Source: Mesorhizobium sp. B2-4-15 (GTDB lineage Bacteria; Pseudomonadota; Alphaproteobacteria; Rhizobiales; Rhizobiaceae). Taken from it: a stretch of 64,000 nt of DNA. Position numbers and translations under genes: made by a program. Position 1 is the stretch's first letter. Every line of letters begins with the position of its first letter. The notes beneath the pieces were generated by a model that was not told the DNA's origin, searched no databases, and saw nothing but the letters and a program-made list of their open reading frames with translations. Of the stretch, positions 1-8,799 are shown in pieces. The stretch is taken from contig NZ_VFUZ01000003.1 of NCBI RefSeq assembly GCF_006658505.1, positions 62,001-126,000 of the forward strand. Reading direction: 5' to 3'.

Positions 1-2
1 AG

Positions 3-392
3 GTTCTCAACCTGCATGGCGATCCGATGGTCGAATATCCGTTCTTCCTCGGCCATGCCGATGAACGCGGCGCGGGCGCAGGCGAAGGCTTCAACATCAA
101 CTATCCGATGCCCTTCGGCACCGGCTGGGACGCCTGGAACGCATCGCTGGAGGACGCCTGCGCCAGGCTTGCCGCCTATGCGCCGGATGTCGTCGTCGTC
201 TCGCTCGGCGTCGACACGTTCGAGAAGGACCCGATCAGCCAGTTCAAGCTGACATCCGCCGACTATCCCAAGATCGGCCGGCGCATCGCCAGGCTCGGAC
301 TGCCGACGCTGTTCGTCCAGGAAGGTGGCTATGCCGTCGAGGAGATCGGCATCAACGCCGTCGGCGTGCTGACCGGTTTCGAGGACCGGTAA
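3..392 (+). CDS. Histone deacetylase / acetylpolyamine amidohydrolase family protein, 3' end
   Basis: Only the last ~129 codons are in the window; the frame is open to the left edge. The fragment has an HGDP motif near its start and a GVDTF segment where this family has its zinc-binding aspartate. It also has an EGGY motif with the family's catalytic tyrosine. The wording FFLGHADERG resembles bacterial acetylpolyamine amidohydrolases, so deacetylation of acetylated polyamines is the likely role. The substrate is inferred from family resemblance; a general deacetylase is the alternative. The gene converges on the Sel1 gene, with a 30-bp palindrome between them. Confidence 0.75.
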   Translation, partial: VLNLHGDPMVEYPFFLGHADERGAGAGEGFNINYPMPFGTGWDAWNASLEDACARLAAYAPDVVVVSLGVDTFEKDPISQFKLTSADYPKIGRRIARLGLPTLFVQEGGYAVEEIGINAVGVLTGFEDR

Positions 393-428
393 GCCTGCCG
401 GCCGGCAAGTAAAGTGCGATAGCATGTA

Positions 429-458
429 GGAAGAAGGGCGGCATGCCGCCCTTCTTCC
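429..458. terminator. Perfect 30-bp palindrome between convergent genes, probable bidirectional terminator
   Basis: GGAAGAAGGGCGGCA is followed directly by its exact reverse complement. It lies between two genes that end at 392 and 462 on opposite strands. There is no long T-run, so either strand would give a strong hairpin followed only by a pyrimidine-rich stretch. Acting as a terminator for both genes is inferred from position and strength. Confidence 0.6.
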
Positions 459-461
459 AGG

Positions 462-1451
462 CTAGATTTGACCTTTGGATTTCATAAGTTCCAACTGTCT
501 CTTTGCCTTGTTATTTCCATTCGACGCAGCCTTTCGAAACCAGAGAACCGCTTTCCCGTAATCTGAATTTCCATTTATTCCATTGTAATATAAGAGCCCG
601 AGATTAAACTGCGCGTCTGCATTCTCTTGATTTGCCGCCTTTACCCACCAAGCTGCGGCTGATCCTATGTCTCTCGGTATTATTTGCCCTGTGGCATAAG
701 CATACCCCAGGGCCAATTCGGCATTGACGTAGCCTTGATTGGCGGACTTCAGCCACCATTCAATTGCATCTGAACCACTCTTGGGGACACCCAGCCCTTG
801 CACATATCGGTAACCAAGCACGTATTGGGCGTCGGCGTTCCCCTGCTCCGCCGCCTTAAGTTGCCAGGCCACGGCCTGCGCGTCATCTGTGGCAACGCCC
901 CTGCCGGAGCTGTACGCCGATCCAACATTGTACTGTGACTCTGCCACGCCTGCCTGCGCAGCTTTGAGCCACCAAGCAAACGCCAGCTTGTCATCGGCTG
1001 GCACGCCCTCACCTCGCCAGTATAAACTCCCTAACTGATATTGGGCCTGCGCTTGCCCCGCCTCCGCCGCACTGCGGATCCAAGTCGCGGCGACCGAAAC
1101 GTCTTTTCCAACACCCTCGCCAAGCAGATAGCACGAGCCGAGATAGAAGGCGGCGTCGGCGTTCCCCTGCTCCGCCGCCTTGCGCCACAAAGATATTGCT
1201 TGTTGCTTGTCTTGCGTGACGCCCAGGCCCTGACCATACAACATACCTAAGCCGAACTCCGCTGACGAATTCCCGGCGTCGGCCAACGGTTTCCACTGCT
1301 TGAACGCTTCCTCATAATTTTTAGCATTGAAGGCCGCCTGCGCTTCCAGCACGCCCGCAGAGGCATCTGTCAAAGATAAATCTGGTAACAGCACCACATA
1401 GAGGAATGCTACCGCACGCATCAACGGCGCAAAATTGCGAGCCAGTAACAT
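462..1451 (-). CDS. Secreted Sel1-repeat (SLR) protein
   Basis: 329 residues from the ATG at 1451, which has TTGGAGG about 6 bases upstream; a TTG 12 bases further out is less likely. A hydrophobic N-terminal segment (about residues 10-30) looks like a signal peptide or anchor. It is followed by about eight tandem ~36-residue Sel1 repeats of the form A-x-G-x-x-x-A-x-x-x-L-G-x-x-Y. Sel1 repeats form helical solenoids that bind proteins; in rhizobia relatives such as ExoR act in envelope signalling, but nothing here identifies a partner. The gene is visibly richer in A/T than its neighbours, with many AT-ending codons, suggesting separate acquisition or weak codon selection. Confidence 0.8.
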   Translation of the reverse strand: MLLARNFAPLMRAVAFLYVVLLPDLSLTDASAGVLEAQAAFNAKNYEEAFKQWKPLADAGNSSAEFGLGMLYGQGLGVTQDKQQAISLWRKAAEQGNADAAFYLGSCYLLGEGVGKDVSVAATWIRSAAEAGQAQAQYQLGSLYWRGEGVPADDKLAFAWWLKAAQAGVAESQYNVGSAYSSGRGVATDDAQAVAWQLKAAEQGNADAQYVLGYRYVQGLGVPKSGSDAIEWWLKSANQGYVNAELALGYAYATGQIIPRDIGSAAAWWVKAANQENADAQFNLGLLYYNGINGNSDYGKAVLWFRKAASNGNNKAKRQLELMKSKGQI

Positions 1452-1521
1452 CGATGCCTCCAATACATTCGCCTTGTCTACACTGAATCAGCCGCCACGA
1501 AACAACTCATCGGCAATCCCA

Positions 1522-2715
1522 TCAGCGGATCTGGCTGGCGCCGGCGCTATTCGGCATTGGTGCTGCCTTGCGTGATCGTCCGAGATAATAAACCGCCGCC
1601 GCCGCGATGACGCCGGCGGCCAGGATGCCCGCCGCCAGAAGCGGCCGGTACCAGAACCAGGCAATCGCGATTGTCGTCGCGCCGACTAGGATCGCCAGGA
1701 AGAAGGCGATGATGCCGGTCCCCATCCGCGCCATGCTGCCGAGGAACGGAATGACGTCGAGGATCACGCCGATCGGGCCGAGGAACAGTGCAAAGCCGAT
1801 GGTCAGCAGCAGCAGGCCGGCACCACGCAGTAGCCAGGTGATCAGCGTGTTGGCGCTGACCGCGTCGGCGAACATCTTGCCGGCCGGCACCGTGCCGGTG
1901 TCGACCATCAGCAGCGCATCGCCCGCTTGCGTCTGGTATGGCTCGAACCGGCTGCCGGCCTGACGCGCCACGATGCTGACCACGCCAAGCGGCGCCAATT
2001 GATAGCCGATGCGGTATTCGCCCAGCGCTGGCGATGTGTTGTCGCTGCCGAGATAGATCTTGCCATCGACGATGCTGAGCGGTCTCGTCCCGGTATAGGC
2101 GGCCCTTATCGGCGCCGACTGATCCGCCGACAGCGGGTACGCCCTCTCGCCGCCGATGCGGTCCAGCACCGGCTTTTCCAGATCGAAGGCGACGAGCTTG
2201 CCCCGTGGAATCTGGAAGGCGCGGCTGTGGATCGCCATCGGCGGATTCTGATGGCCGTCCGGCTTCTTGAAGTCCGACGAATCGATCTGGCTGTTGTCCC
2301 ACACCCGCGAATAGCTGTAGGTGGTTTGCGTCTCCTCGCCACCGCCAAGCTTCTTGGTGGTCTCGGATTTGGACTGTTCCTTCCACTGATACATCTCGAC
2401 GGTGCGCGACAGACGCAGCCCCTGCGCGGCAATGCCGAAATCCGGGTCCGACAGACCGCCGTCCGCGGTCACCGGGCCACTGACGTGCACCAGTCTGCCG
2501 TCATTGCCGGCGTCGACGCTGTCGGCGTCCACCGAGACGACGGCGCCGGCGCCTTCGGCCAGCGAGCGCGCCGTCTGCACCGCGCGGCCTTCGTTCCAGA
2601 ACAACCCGACCACCATCAGCACGATCAGCAGCAGGCCGACGATGATCCCGCCGACCGCGCGCTTGATCCGCCCGAACCACGAGACGGATATAACTTCCCG
2701 AAATGAATCGCTCAT
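1522..2715 (-). CDS. TMEM43 family membrane protein
   Basis: 397 residues from the ATG at 2715, preceded by a GGGGGGAA ribosome-binding site; an upstream in-frame start would add 16 residues. One membrane segment lies near residues 12-35. A long soluble domain follows, containing the sequence TVEMYQWKEQ. Three or four closely spaced membrane segments occupy about residues 290-385. This one-then-three arrangement is typical of TMEM43/LUMA-family proteins. The bacterial function is unknown; a scaffolding role in the inner membrane is only an analogy to the eukaryotic protein. It is divergent from visN. Confidence 0.75.
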   Translation of the reverse strand: MSDSFREVISVSWFGRIKRAVGGIIVGLLLIVLMVVGLFWNEGRAVQTARSLAEGAGAVVSVDADSVDAGNDGRLVHVSGPVTADGGLSDPDFGIAAQGLRLSRTVEMYQWKEQSKSETTKKLGGGEETQTTYSYSRVWDNSQIDSSDFKKPDGHQNPPMAIHSRAFQIPRGKLVAFDLEKPVLDRIGGERAYPLSADQSAPIRAAYTGTRPLSIVDGKIYLGSDNTSPALGEYRIGYQLAPLGVVSIVARQAGSRFEPYQTQAGDALLMVDTGTVPAGKMFADAVSANTLITWLLRGAGLLLLTIGFALFLGPIGVILDVIPFLGSMARMGTGIIAFFLAILVGATTIAIAWFWYRPLLAAGILAAGVIAAAAVYYLGRSRKAAPMPNSAGASQIR

Positions 2716-3222
2716 CGTTTCCCCCCGAAACAAACCTCGCCAGGAGCCGAGCGGAACCGCCACGGATGACCATATCCGTCCTGCCGATTGCGCGCGCGAC
2801 TGTCGAAGGTGCCCTCCCCTTCGACAGTCGCGAATCTATCGCAACGGGGCCGCCGCCGATATGGCCGGCTTGCACGGTTCCGGCGATTTTCGCACATTGA
2901 GAGCCGGGAAAATCCTCCCTGAGTCGCAGGCCGAGTCCGCCGGATTCGATTTTGTCAAATCGCGTTTGATGTCGGATTCATCTGCGGTTAGATTAGACCC
3001 GAATCAGCCGGTCCTCGGGGGGCGCGGCGACCACCCAAAGTCTCAAGTTCCGGAATTTTCCGGCGCCAGACGCGGACGGCTTCGCGTTCCCTGAATGGAT
3101 TCCGTCTGGTTGGGCGCGGCCCCGCGCCTCGTGTGTGCCTCGTAAAAGTAACGCGTTTTAGGGTTCGGCGGCTGGCTCTCCAGCATCCGGACATCAGAAT
3201 CGATTCCGGCCAAAAGCAGCAG
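2716..3222. promoter_or_regulatory. Divergent intergenic region between the TMEM43 gene and visN
   Basis: 507 bases with no convincing gene. It should hold the promoter of the TMEM43 gene (leftward) and of visN-visR (rightward), the top of the motility hierarchy. A very strong hairpin sits at 2795-2832, close to the leftward gene. The right half (about 2930-3140) is less GC-rich and is the more likely place for the visN promoter. I could not assign -35/-10 boxes with confidence. Confidence 0.4.
2795..2832. repeat. Strong inverted repeat (15-bp perfect stem, 8-base loop)
   Basis: The left arm, 2795-2809 (CGCGACTGTCGAAGG), is the exact reverse complement of 2818-2832. It lies about 80 bases upstream of the TMEM43 start, in the presumed leader or promoter. 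No T-run follows on the leader strand. It could be a transcription attenuator, a regulator site or a remnant repeat; the sequence alone does not decide. Confidence 0.6.
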
Positions 3223-3933
3223 ATGAGCAGTCCCGCCGCGCCTCTTCAATCCGACACATTGGGCTCGCGCCTGGCGTCGCGGGGTGATCTCACCAGCTTC
3301 TTCATGGAGCTGACCGCCGAGATCGGCGCCGACAGCTACATGCTGGTCGCCATCGTCCACGACCAGGACCGCAACGATGCGCGCATCGTCTCTTCGAACT
3401 GGATCTTCGATGCCATCGAGTTGATCGGCAAGCGGCTGATCGCCAGCCTCGCCCAGGGTGCCCTCACCGTCGCGCCCGGTTTCCGTCCGAAGCCGCTGGT
3501 GGCGGCCAAAGCGCCGGATGCCGGCGGACTGGTCTCCGGCGAAGAGGCCCGCCTTCTCGACGTGCTCGGCCATGCCGAGATCTATTCGCTGCGGCTGAAT
3601 GTCGGCCGCCAGCGCCTGTTCGCCTTGTTCTCGGCGGCTACGGCCGGCCAGATCGACGAGCCGGCATTGATGAAGGCGCAGCTGAAATGCTGCTATGCGC
3701 TTTCGCATATTCCGCAACTGATCGCCGCCGCGGCGATGCAGGATCCACTGTCGGACCGCGAGCGCGAATGCCTCTTCTGGGTCTCGGAAGGCAAGACCAC
3801 CGATGAGGTGGCCGTCATCCTTGGCGTCTCCTCTAACACGGTCAACAGCTACATCACCCACGCCATCCAGAAATTCGCGGCCAGCAACCGTGCGATGGCC
3901 ATCGCCACGGCGATCAGGAGTGGCATCATTTGA
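3223..3933 (+). CDS. visN: LuxR-type motility master regulator VisN
   Basis: 236 residues from ATG 3223. About 170 N-terminal residues form a ligand-binding-like domain. A C-terminal LuxR helix-turn-helix follows (about residues 172-236, beginning DPLSDRERECLFWVSEGKTT). In S. meliloti VisN and VisR act together, probably as a heterodimer, at the top of the flagellar cascade and activate rem. Identification rests on the tandem LuxR pair at the edge of a rhizobial flagellar cluster. VisR follows with a 4-base overlap, so the two are translationally coupled. Confidence 0.88.
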   Translation: MSSPAAPLQSDTLGSRLASRGDLTSFFMELTAEIGADSYMLVAIVHDQDRNDARIVSSNWIFDAIELIGKRLIASLAQGALTVAPGFRPKPLVAAKAPDAGGLVSGEEARLLDVLGHAEIYSLRLNVGRQRLFALFSAATAGQIDEPALMKAQLKCCYALSHIPQLIAAAAMQDPLSDRERECLFWVSEGKTTDEVAVILGVSSNTVNSYITHAIQKFAASNRAMAIATAIRSGII

Positions 3934-4700
3934 AACACGCCGACATCAAGGATGCCGCTGAAGCCCTTTTCAACGAGCAGCACAGCCCGTTCGGCGCCTT
4001 CACGCTCGGCTCCGAAACGCATCACGCCGTCACCATTCCCGATGCCGTGCGCCGCTGCCGCTGGATATCAGTCGACATCAACGCCTCGGCCTTCGGCCTG
4101 TTCTTCGTCAGCCCGTCGCCGGAACGAGCGCGGCTGGTGCCGTGCTTTGATTCCGACTACCCCGGCACAGCCGTGGCGACGAAATTCATTTCAGGGGCCA
4201 ATGGCGAGGAGATCGTGCGCCACACCCGCCTCTCGACGGAACCGCGCTGGTGGTCGGATGACGGCGTGGGAGCCATGGCCGACATGTTCGGCAATCTCGC
4301 CTGGACCGGACAGATGGCGCCGCTGACGCCTGGCACCAGCGGCATAGCCTTTCCCGTCCACGCCGATCGGGGCCAATGCGGCCTCGTCGTCTTCCTGGGG
4401 TCGCAGATCACCCTGCCGCAGGATGCGCTCTACGAGATCCATGCCCGCTGTTTTTCCCTGTTCGCCGCGGTCGCGCGCATCCGTCCCGGTGATACCGGCA
4501 GGATGCGCGCAATCTCCAAGCGCGAGCTCGAGTGCCTGAAGCTGACCGCCAACGGCAATACCAGCGAGGAGATTGCGCGGCTCCTGAAACTGTCTGTGCA
4601 CACCGCCAACCAGTACCTGACCCAGTCGGCCCAGAAGCTCAACGCCGTCAACCGCAACCAGGCGGTCGCCAAGGCACTGCGGCTTGGCCTGATCGAATAG
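3930..4700 (+). CDS. visR: LuxR-type motility master regulator VisR
   Basis: 256 residues starting from TTG at 3930, which overlaps the visN stop (TTGA). The C-terminal LuxR helix-turn-helix is at about residues 193-256 (ISKRELECLKLTANGNTSEE). The N-terminal domain resembles that of VisN in size but not closely in sequence. It is the partner of VisN in activating rem and hence flagellar class II and III genes in rhizobia. The rare start codon and overlap suggest its level is tied to visN translation. It converges on the minus-strand motor operon with a 24-base gap. Confidence 0.87.
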   Translation: MKHADIKDAAEALFNEQHSPFGAFTLGSETHHAVTIPDAVRRCRWISVDINASAFGLFFVSPSPERARLVPCFDSDYPGTAVATKFISGANGEEIVRHTRLSTEPRWWSDDGVGAMADMFGNLAWTGQMAPLTPGTSGIAFPVHADRGQCGLVVFLGSQITLPQDALYEIHARCFSLFAAVARIRPGDTGRMRAISKRELECLKLTANGNTSEEIARLLKLSVHTANQYLTQSAQKLNAVNRNQAVAKALRLGLIE

Positions 4701-4724
4701 CGTTCGCTGTCTGATAGAGCCGGT

Positions 4725-5159
4725 TCAGAAGGCCAGTGGTTCGACCCTGCGGATACGGGCCTGTTCGATCACCGCCTCCAGCAGCGCCGTATTGTGCTCG
4801 GGGTCTTCGCCAGGTTTTTCGAACGACACGTAATTGACCGCGACCGAGTTGCCGGTCTCGCTCAGCGTCAGCTGGAAATAGACGGTCACCCCCGGTGGCC
4901 GCAGCTCCAGATCCAGTACGATGCGCGGGCTGCCGCTCCAGTCGACATGCGCCTCTCCGCCATGGCCCAGCCTCAGCGTGCGCGGATTGAAGAACAACTC
5001 CGCAGCTGAATCGACCAGGTCCGACAGGCAGGCGAAATGCTCCAGCCGGATGAAGGCGATGTAGTCGGCGACATCGATCAGCCGCAACTCGGCCACGACT
5101 TGCTCTATGGCGCTGGCGACGATGATCTCGCGGGATTTGGCGTGCGGTTGACGGTTCAT
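4725..5159 (-). CDS. Uncharacterised flagellar-operon protein downstream of flhB
   Basis: 144 residues, last gene of the motA-fliM-fliN-fliG-flhB unit, with a start overlapping the flhB stop by 4 bases (ATGA). It is soluble with no signal peptide or membrane segment. Alternating helical and beta-like stretches include FFNPRTLRLGHGGEAHVDW and YFQLTLSETGNSVAVNYVSF. I do not recognise a domain. Its coupling to flhB suggests a role in export or motor assembly or in regulation of motility, but this is inference from position only. Confidence 0.75.
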   Translation of the reverse strand: MNRQPHAKSREIIVASAIEQVVAELRLIDVADYIAFIRLEHFACLSDLVDSAAELFFNPRTLRLGHGGEAHVDWSGSPRIVLDLELRPPGVTVYFQLTLSETGNSVAVNYVSFEKPGEDPEHNTALLEAVIEQARIRRVEPLAF

Positions 5160-6238
5160 GAAATCTGTCTGCGCTCAGCCTTCTTCGAGTAGATGATCCG
5201 CACCAGTTCGGCGACGGCCTGGTAGAATTGCGACGGGATCACATTATCGACCGAAACTTGCTTGTACATGGAGCGGGCGAGCGCCACGTCCTCGAAGATC
5301 GGGATGTTGTTTTCCCTTGCGATCTCGCGGATTTTCAGAGCCACCAGGTCCTGCCCCTTGGCCACTACAAGCGGCGCCGAATCCTCGTCGCGCACATATT
5401 TCAGCGCGATCGAGTAGTGCGTCGGATTGGCGATGATCAGCGTCGCGCGCGGCACCGCCGTCATCATCCGCTTGCGCGCCCGGTCGCGCGCCAGCGAGCG
5501 CAGCCGCGACTTGACGATCGGATCGCCCTCGGACTGCTTGAACTCGTCCTTTACCTCCTGCTTGCTCATGCGCAGGTCCTGTTTCCAATGGAAGCGCGAC
5601 CAGACGAGGTCGATCGCCGCGATCAGCCCCATGACGAAAACGATGGCAACCAGGATGTCGACCGCAATGCCGCGGATGACGAGACCGAAAGCGACGGGAT
5701 TGGTGATCATGCCGGCGAGCAGTTTGCGGTGATCCTCCGACAGCGTGAAGACAAGCACGGCGATGGCGAAGCCCACCTTGGCAAGGGATTTCAGGAACTC
5801 GACCCAGCCCTGAGCGCCGAACATCCGGTTCCAGCCCTTGACGATCGAGATGCGCGACATCTGCGGCCTGATCCGCTCGCCGACGAATTGCGGCATGTTC
5901 TGGAGCACCGAAGCGCCGATGCCGGCGACGGTCAAAAGCACCAGCAGGCTGACGAGGGCGCGGCCCACTTCCAGCAAGACGGTCTTGTAAAGCGCGATGA
6001 TGTCGGTCTCGGTGTCCATCGGCCAGGCTTCGGGCTTCTCGAGGAACATCGACAGGAACATGCCGAGATCGATAACGGCGTCCTTGGCATAGAAGACGGT
6101 GAACACCAGTATGGCGACGAAGGAGGCGAGGAGCGCGGTTTCCCTCGAATGGGGCAGCTTGCCCTGTTCGATGGTGTCGCGGATCTTCTTTTCCGTAGCC
6201 TCTTCGGTTTTCGAGTCCTTGTCGGTGGCGTCGGACAT
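5156..6238 (-). CDS. flhB: Flagellar export-apparatus protein FlhB
   Basis: 360 residues, the usual length. It has four membrane segments in the first ~215 residues, then a cytoplasmic domain with the self-cleavage motif NPTH at residues 271-274. FlhB sits in the inner membrane at the base of the export gate and switches substrate class from rod/hook to filament after cleavage. The N-terminal KTEEATEKKIRD segment is typical. A composite palindromic repeat separates it from fliG upstream, while its downstream neighbour overlaps its stop codon. Confidence 0.97.
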   Translation of the reverse strand: MSDATDKDSKTEEATEKKIRDTIEQGKLPHSRETALLASFVAILVFTVFYAKDAVIDLGMFLSMFLEKPEAWPMDTETDIIALYKTVLLEVGRALVSLLVLLTVAGIGASVLQNMPQFVGERIRPQMSRISIVKGWNRMFGAQGWVEFLKSLAKVGFAIAVLVFTLSEDHRKLLAGMITNPVAFGLVIRGIAVDILVAIVFVMGLIAAIDLVWSRFHWKQDLRMSKQEVKDEFKQSEGDPIVKSRLRSLARDRARKRMMTAVPRATLIIANPTHYSIALKYVRDEDSAPLVVAKGQDLVALKIREIARENNIPIFEDVALARSMYKQVSVDNVIPSQFYQAVAELVRIIYSKKAERRQIS

Positions 6239-6241
6239 ATC

Positions 6242-6357
6242 TAGAGCATGATGCCGAAAAGTGTGCAGCGGTTTTCGGATGACATCGTGCTCTAACCCTT
6301 TGATTTAGAGCCGGATTCAGATTTTAGGTCAATTCGACCTGAAATCATCCGGCTCTA
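6242..6357. repeat. Composite rhizobial palindromic intergenic element between fliG and flhB
   Basis: There are two inverted repeats in a row. The first (6242-6294) runs from TAGAGCATGATG to CATCGTGCTCTA with an inner CCGAAAA/TTTTCGG pair. The second (6306-6357) has arms TAGAGCCGGAT and ATCCGGCTCTA, with an inner AGGTC/GACCT pair. From memory this matches a dispersed palindromic family common in Mesorhizobium genomes. The right edge contains the fliG stop codon (TAG of the minus strand). In the mRNA it would form two hairpins between fliG and flhB. Confidence 0.85.
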
Positions 6358-7365
6358 GGCGGCGTTCTGCGTCGAGGGAAGTTCGAATGCACCTTCGCGC
6401 GACAGCCGGATGGTGGTCGTCACGATGGTCTTGCGCGCCGCCATGATGTCGGCGGCAGGGACGCCGTCCGAACCCTGTCCGAGCTCGGCCTCGATCATGC
6501 GCCGCGACCGCGCGCCAATCGCCGACAGCACCGATTCGGCGAGTGCCGCCGAAGTTCCGCGCAGCGCAAGCGTGACAAGCTCGGTCGACAGTCCGTCGAA
6601 CAACAGCACACGCGCTTTCTGGGTAAGCAGCGGCAGGTCGTCGAAAGCGAAAAGCCGTGCCCGCACACCGTCGAGATCGGGCGTGCCGGCGGCCTCCAGA
6701 TCCTGCATGACCTCCTCGAGCTGCGGCTTTTCCAGCTCATTGAGCACGCTGGCGACGCGCGCCTGCCCTGCCGAAGTGTCCTTGGTCGAGGTGTCCGACA
6801 GCACGCCGGCGCGTAGCCGGTTCTCGACGATCCTGGTGGCGGCGGCCGGAACATTGGCCATGGTCACCATGCGCTTGATGATTTCGCCGCGCATCGGCTT
6901 CGTCAGCGTCAAAAGCACGCCTGCGGCCGCTTGCGGCGCCAGCTTCGACAGCACCATGGCCGCCGTCTGGGGATGTTCTCCGGCCAGGAAGGTGCCCAGC
7001 CGCGAGGCTTCGAGTTTTTCGAGATCGGGCCAGATCGGCGGCGGCCCTTCGGGTGCCGCCTCCGGCTTCTTGTTGCCCATGATCGCGCTCATCTCTTCGG
7101 GCGACAGCGACTCGTTGAGGATGGTGTCCATCCTGTCGGCGGAATCGAGCAGTCCCGCGCCTTCGGTGAACTCGGCCTCGAACTCGGCGACGATGCGCTC
7201 GAGATCGGCCTGCGGAATGGTCCTGAGCAGCCGGGCGCCCTCGATCAATGCCTTGAGCTCTTCCTGCTTGAAGAATTTCAGCAGGCGGCTGGCGGATGGC
7301 TTGCCCATCGCCACCAATATGGCGGCCGCCTTCTGCGCGCGCGTGAGCGTCGTCAGCGGCGTCAT
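6355..7365 (-). CDS. fliG: Flagellar motor switch protein FliG
   Basis: 336 residues from ATG 7365, which has GAGGGG about 7 bases upstream; an in-frame ATG at 7395 would add 10 residues and is less well supported. The early QKAAAILVAMG segment and the central EHPQT motif are FliG hallmarks. The C-terminal third should be the torque domain facing MotA. FliG links the MS ring (FliF) to FliM/FliN. It follows fliN closely; its stop lies inside the palindromic element. Confidence 0.95.
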   Translation of the reverse strand: MTPLTTLTRAQKAAAILVAMGKPSASRLLKFFKQEELKALIEGARLLRTIPQADLERIVAEFEAEFTEGAGLLDSADRMDTILNESLSPEEMSAIMGNKKPEAAPEGPPPIWPDLEKLEASRLGTFLAGEHPQTAAMVLSKLAPQAAAGVLLTLTKPMRGEIIKRMVTMANVPAAATRIVENRLRAGVLSDTSTKDTSAGQARVASVLNELEKPQLEEVMQDLEAAGTPDLDGVRARLFAFDDLPLLTQKARVLLFDGLSTELVTLALRGTSAALAESVLSAIGARSRRMIEAELGQGSDGVPAADIMAARKTIVTTTIRLSREGAFELPSTQNAA

Positions 7366-7411
7366 GCTGCCCCTCGCCTCAGCTGCAACCGGCAAGTGCC
7401 GCGATCCACGT

Positions 7412-7798
7412 CTAGGCGCCCTTCGTGCCGGCGATGATTTCGGTCAGCCTGATGCCGAAGCGCGAGGGATCGCTTTCGAGCACCGTGATTTCGCCGCGCG
7501 CGATCTTGCGGCCGTTGACCACGACGTCGACCGGCTCGCCGATGCGGCGGTTGAGTGCCACCGTCGAGCCCTTCTGCAGCGCCATCAGATCGGCTACAGC
7601 CATTTCAGTGCTGCCGAGGATGATCTGGACATCGACGGGGATGTTCATGATGACGCTCGAATTGGCTCCCGCGGCAGCCCTGAACGCCGCATCGGGACGC
7701 CGCTCTTCTTCGTGCAGGACCCCGCGCAGTTCCTCGATGGCGCGGTCGAGCTGCTCGTCCGGCTGGTCGAGCTCTGCTTCTACCTTGGTCTTGCGCAT
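7412..7798 (-). CDS. fliN: Flagellar motor switch protein FliN
   Basis: 128 residues. The C-terminal ~75 residues are a surface-presentation-of-antigens (SpoA) domain, beginning near [15 protein letters not shown] and containing [14 protein letters not shown], the standard FliN core. FliN builds the lower C ring and helps dock export substrates. It lies between fliM and fliG on the minus strand with short gaps, consistent with one transcript from motA. Confidence 0.95.
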   Translation of the reverse strand: MRKTKVEAELDQPDEQLDRAIEELRGVLHEEERRPDAAFRAAAGANSSVIMNIPVDVQIILGSTEMAVADLMALQKGSTVALNRRIGEPVDVVVNGRKIARGEITVLESDPSRFGIRLTEIIAGTKGA

Positions 7799-7815
7799 GC
7801 GTCGTCTCCAAAAGC

Positions 7816-8799
7816 TCAGGCGCGCCCGGCATCAGCCGGCATGAGCCCATCGATGAAATCCTGCCCGGCATCGAAGGGATGCGTGATTCGGACGGTGTAA
7901 TTCTGCCCCAGTTTGCCGAACTCGCATACGAACAGCGTCTGCCCGCGTGCACTGAGACGAGCCCGTGACCGCGCTGTCTCTTCGAAATCGATGACCTGCC
8001 CCTTTTCGAGACCGGCCAGGTCGCCAAGCGTCAGCCGCGCCAGCGGCATGGTGGCTTCCAGCGCCACTGTCGAGCGCATCACCTCTTCCGAAAAACGTGC
8101 ACGCCAACTGCCGCCGTGATCGTCTTCGGCGACGGGGGCGGTGCCGTCGCGGCCGGCCAGCACGACGCGCTGCGGCATCGTAACCGTGATGGAGCCGCTG
8201 TCGACTGGCGTCGAGATGCCAAGGACGATGCGGATCGCGGCGCCGTCGCGCAGCACATGCTTTCTGGCTTCGATGCCGGACAGGGCCCGCGGCGCGGGCA
8301 GCCGGAGGTCGAGCGAACGCCGCCCCGACCCGTTGAGCGCCTGCGCCACCTCCTGGAACACCATGGTCGAGACATCGGCTTCGATCGGCGACAGGTCGCG
8401 CTCGATCGGCGACGCCGGCATATCCGGATCGCCGCCGAACAGCGTGGAGACCATGATCGCGATCGCCGGAGCATCGATGACGAGCGTCATCGCATCCGAG
8501 GACGCAGGCGAGCCGACGACGGTCATGGCGAAATTTTCGCCGGCGCGCGAGCGCGCCTCGGGAACACGGCTGACCTCGACGGCTCTGAGGTCGACGATCA
8601 CGGGAATGCCGAGCTCGCCCGACAGTCCCTTCTGCAGCAACGGTACGGCGCGTTCGGCCATGGCGCGGCCGGCGTCGATCACCTGATCGGCCTCGCCGCT
8701 GTCGCCGACCAGGCGCTCGATGATCAGCGAGCGCGCTTGCACGGGGCTGCCTGGACTGGTCATGACCGTATCGGCACCGATCTGTCGTGCATTGCTCAA
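7816..8799 (-). CDS. fliM: Flagellar motor switch protein FliM
   Basis: 327 residues, start overlapping the motA stop by 4 bases. The middle and C-terminal parts match FliM: a CheC-like central domain ([23 protein letters not shown]) and a C-terminal SpoA domain ([19 protein letters not shown]). The N-terminus lacks a recognisable LSQxEIDALL-type peptide, which in enterobacteria binds phosphorylated CheY; it reads [13 protein letters not shown] instead. FliM is the middle of the C ring and mediates speed or direction control. Confidence 0.93.
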   Translation of the reverse strand: MSNARQIGADTVMTSPGSPVQARSLIIERLVGDSGEADQVIDAGRAMAERAVPLLQKGLSGELGIPVIVDLRAVEVSRVPEARSRAGENFAMTVVGSPASSDAMTLVIDAPAIAIMVSTLFGGDPDMPASPIERDLSPIEADVSTMVFQEVAQALNGSGRRSLDLRLPAPRALSGIEARKHVLRDGAAIRIVLGISTPVDSGSITVTMPQRVVLAGRDGTAPVAEDDHGGSWRARFSEEVMRSTVALEATMPLARLTLGDLAGLEKGQVIDFEETARSRARLSARGQTLFVCEFGKLGQNYTVRITHPFDAGQDFIDGLMPADAGRA

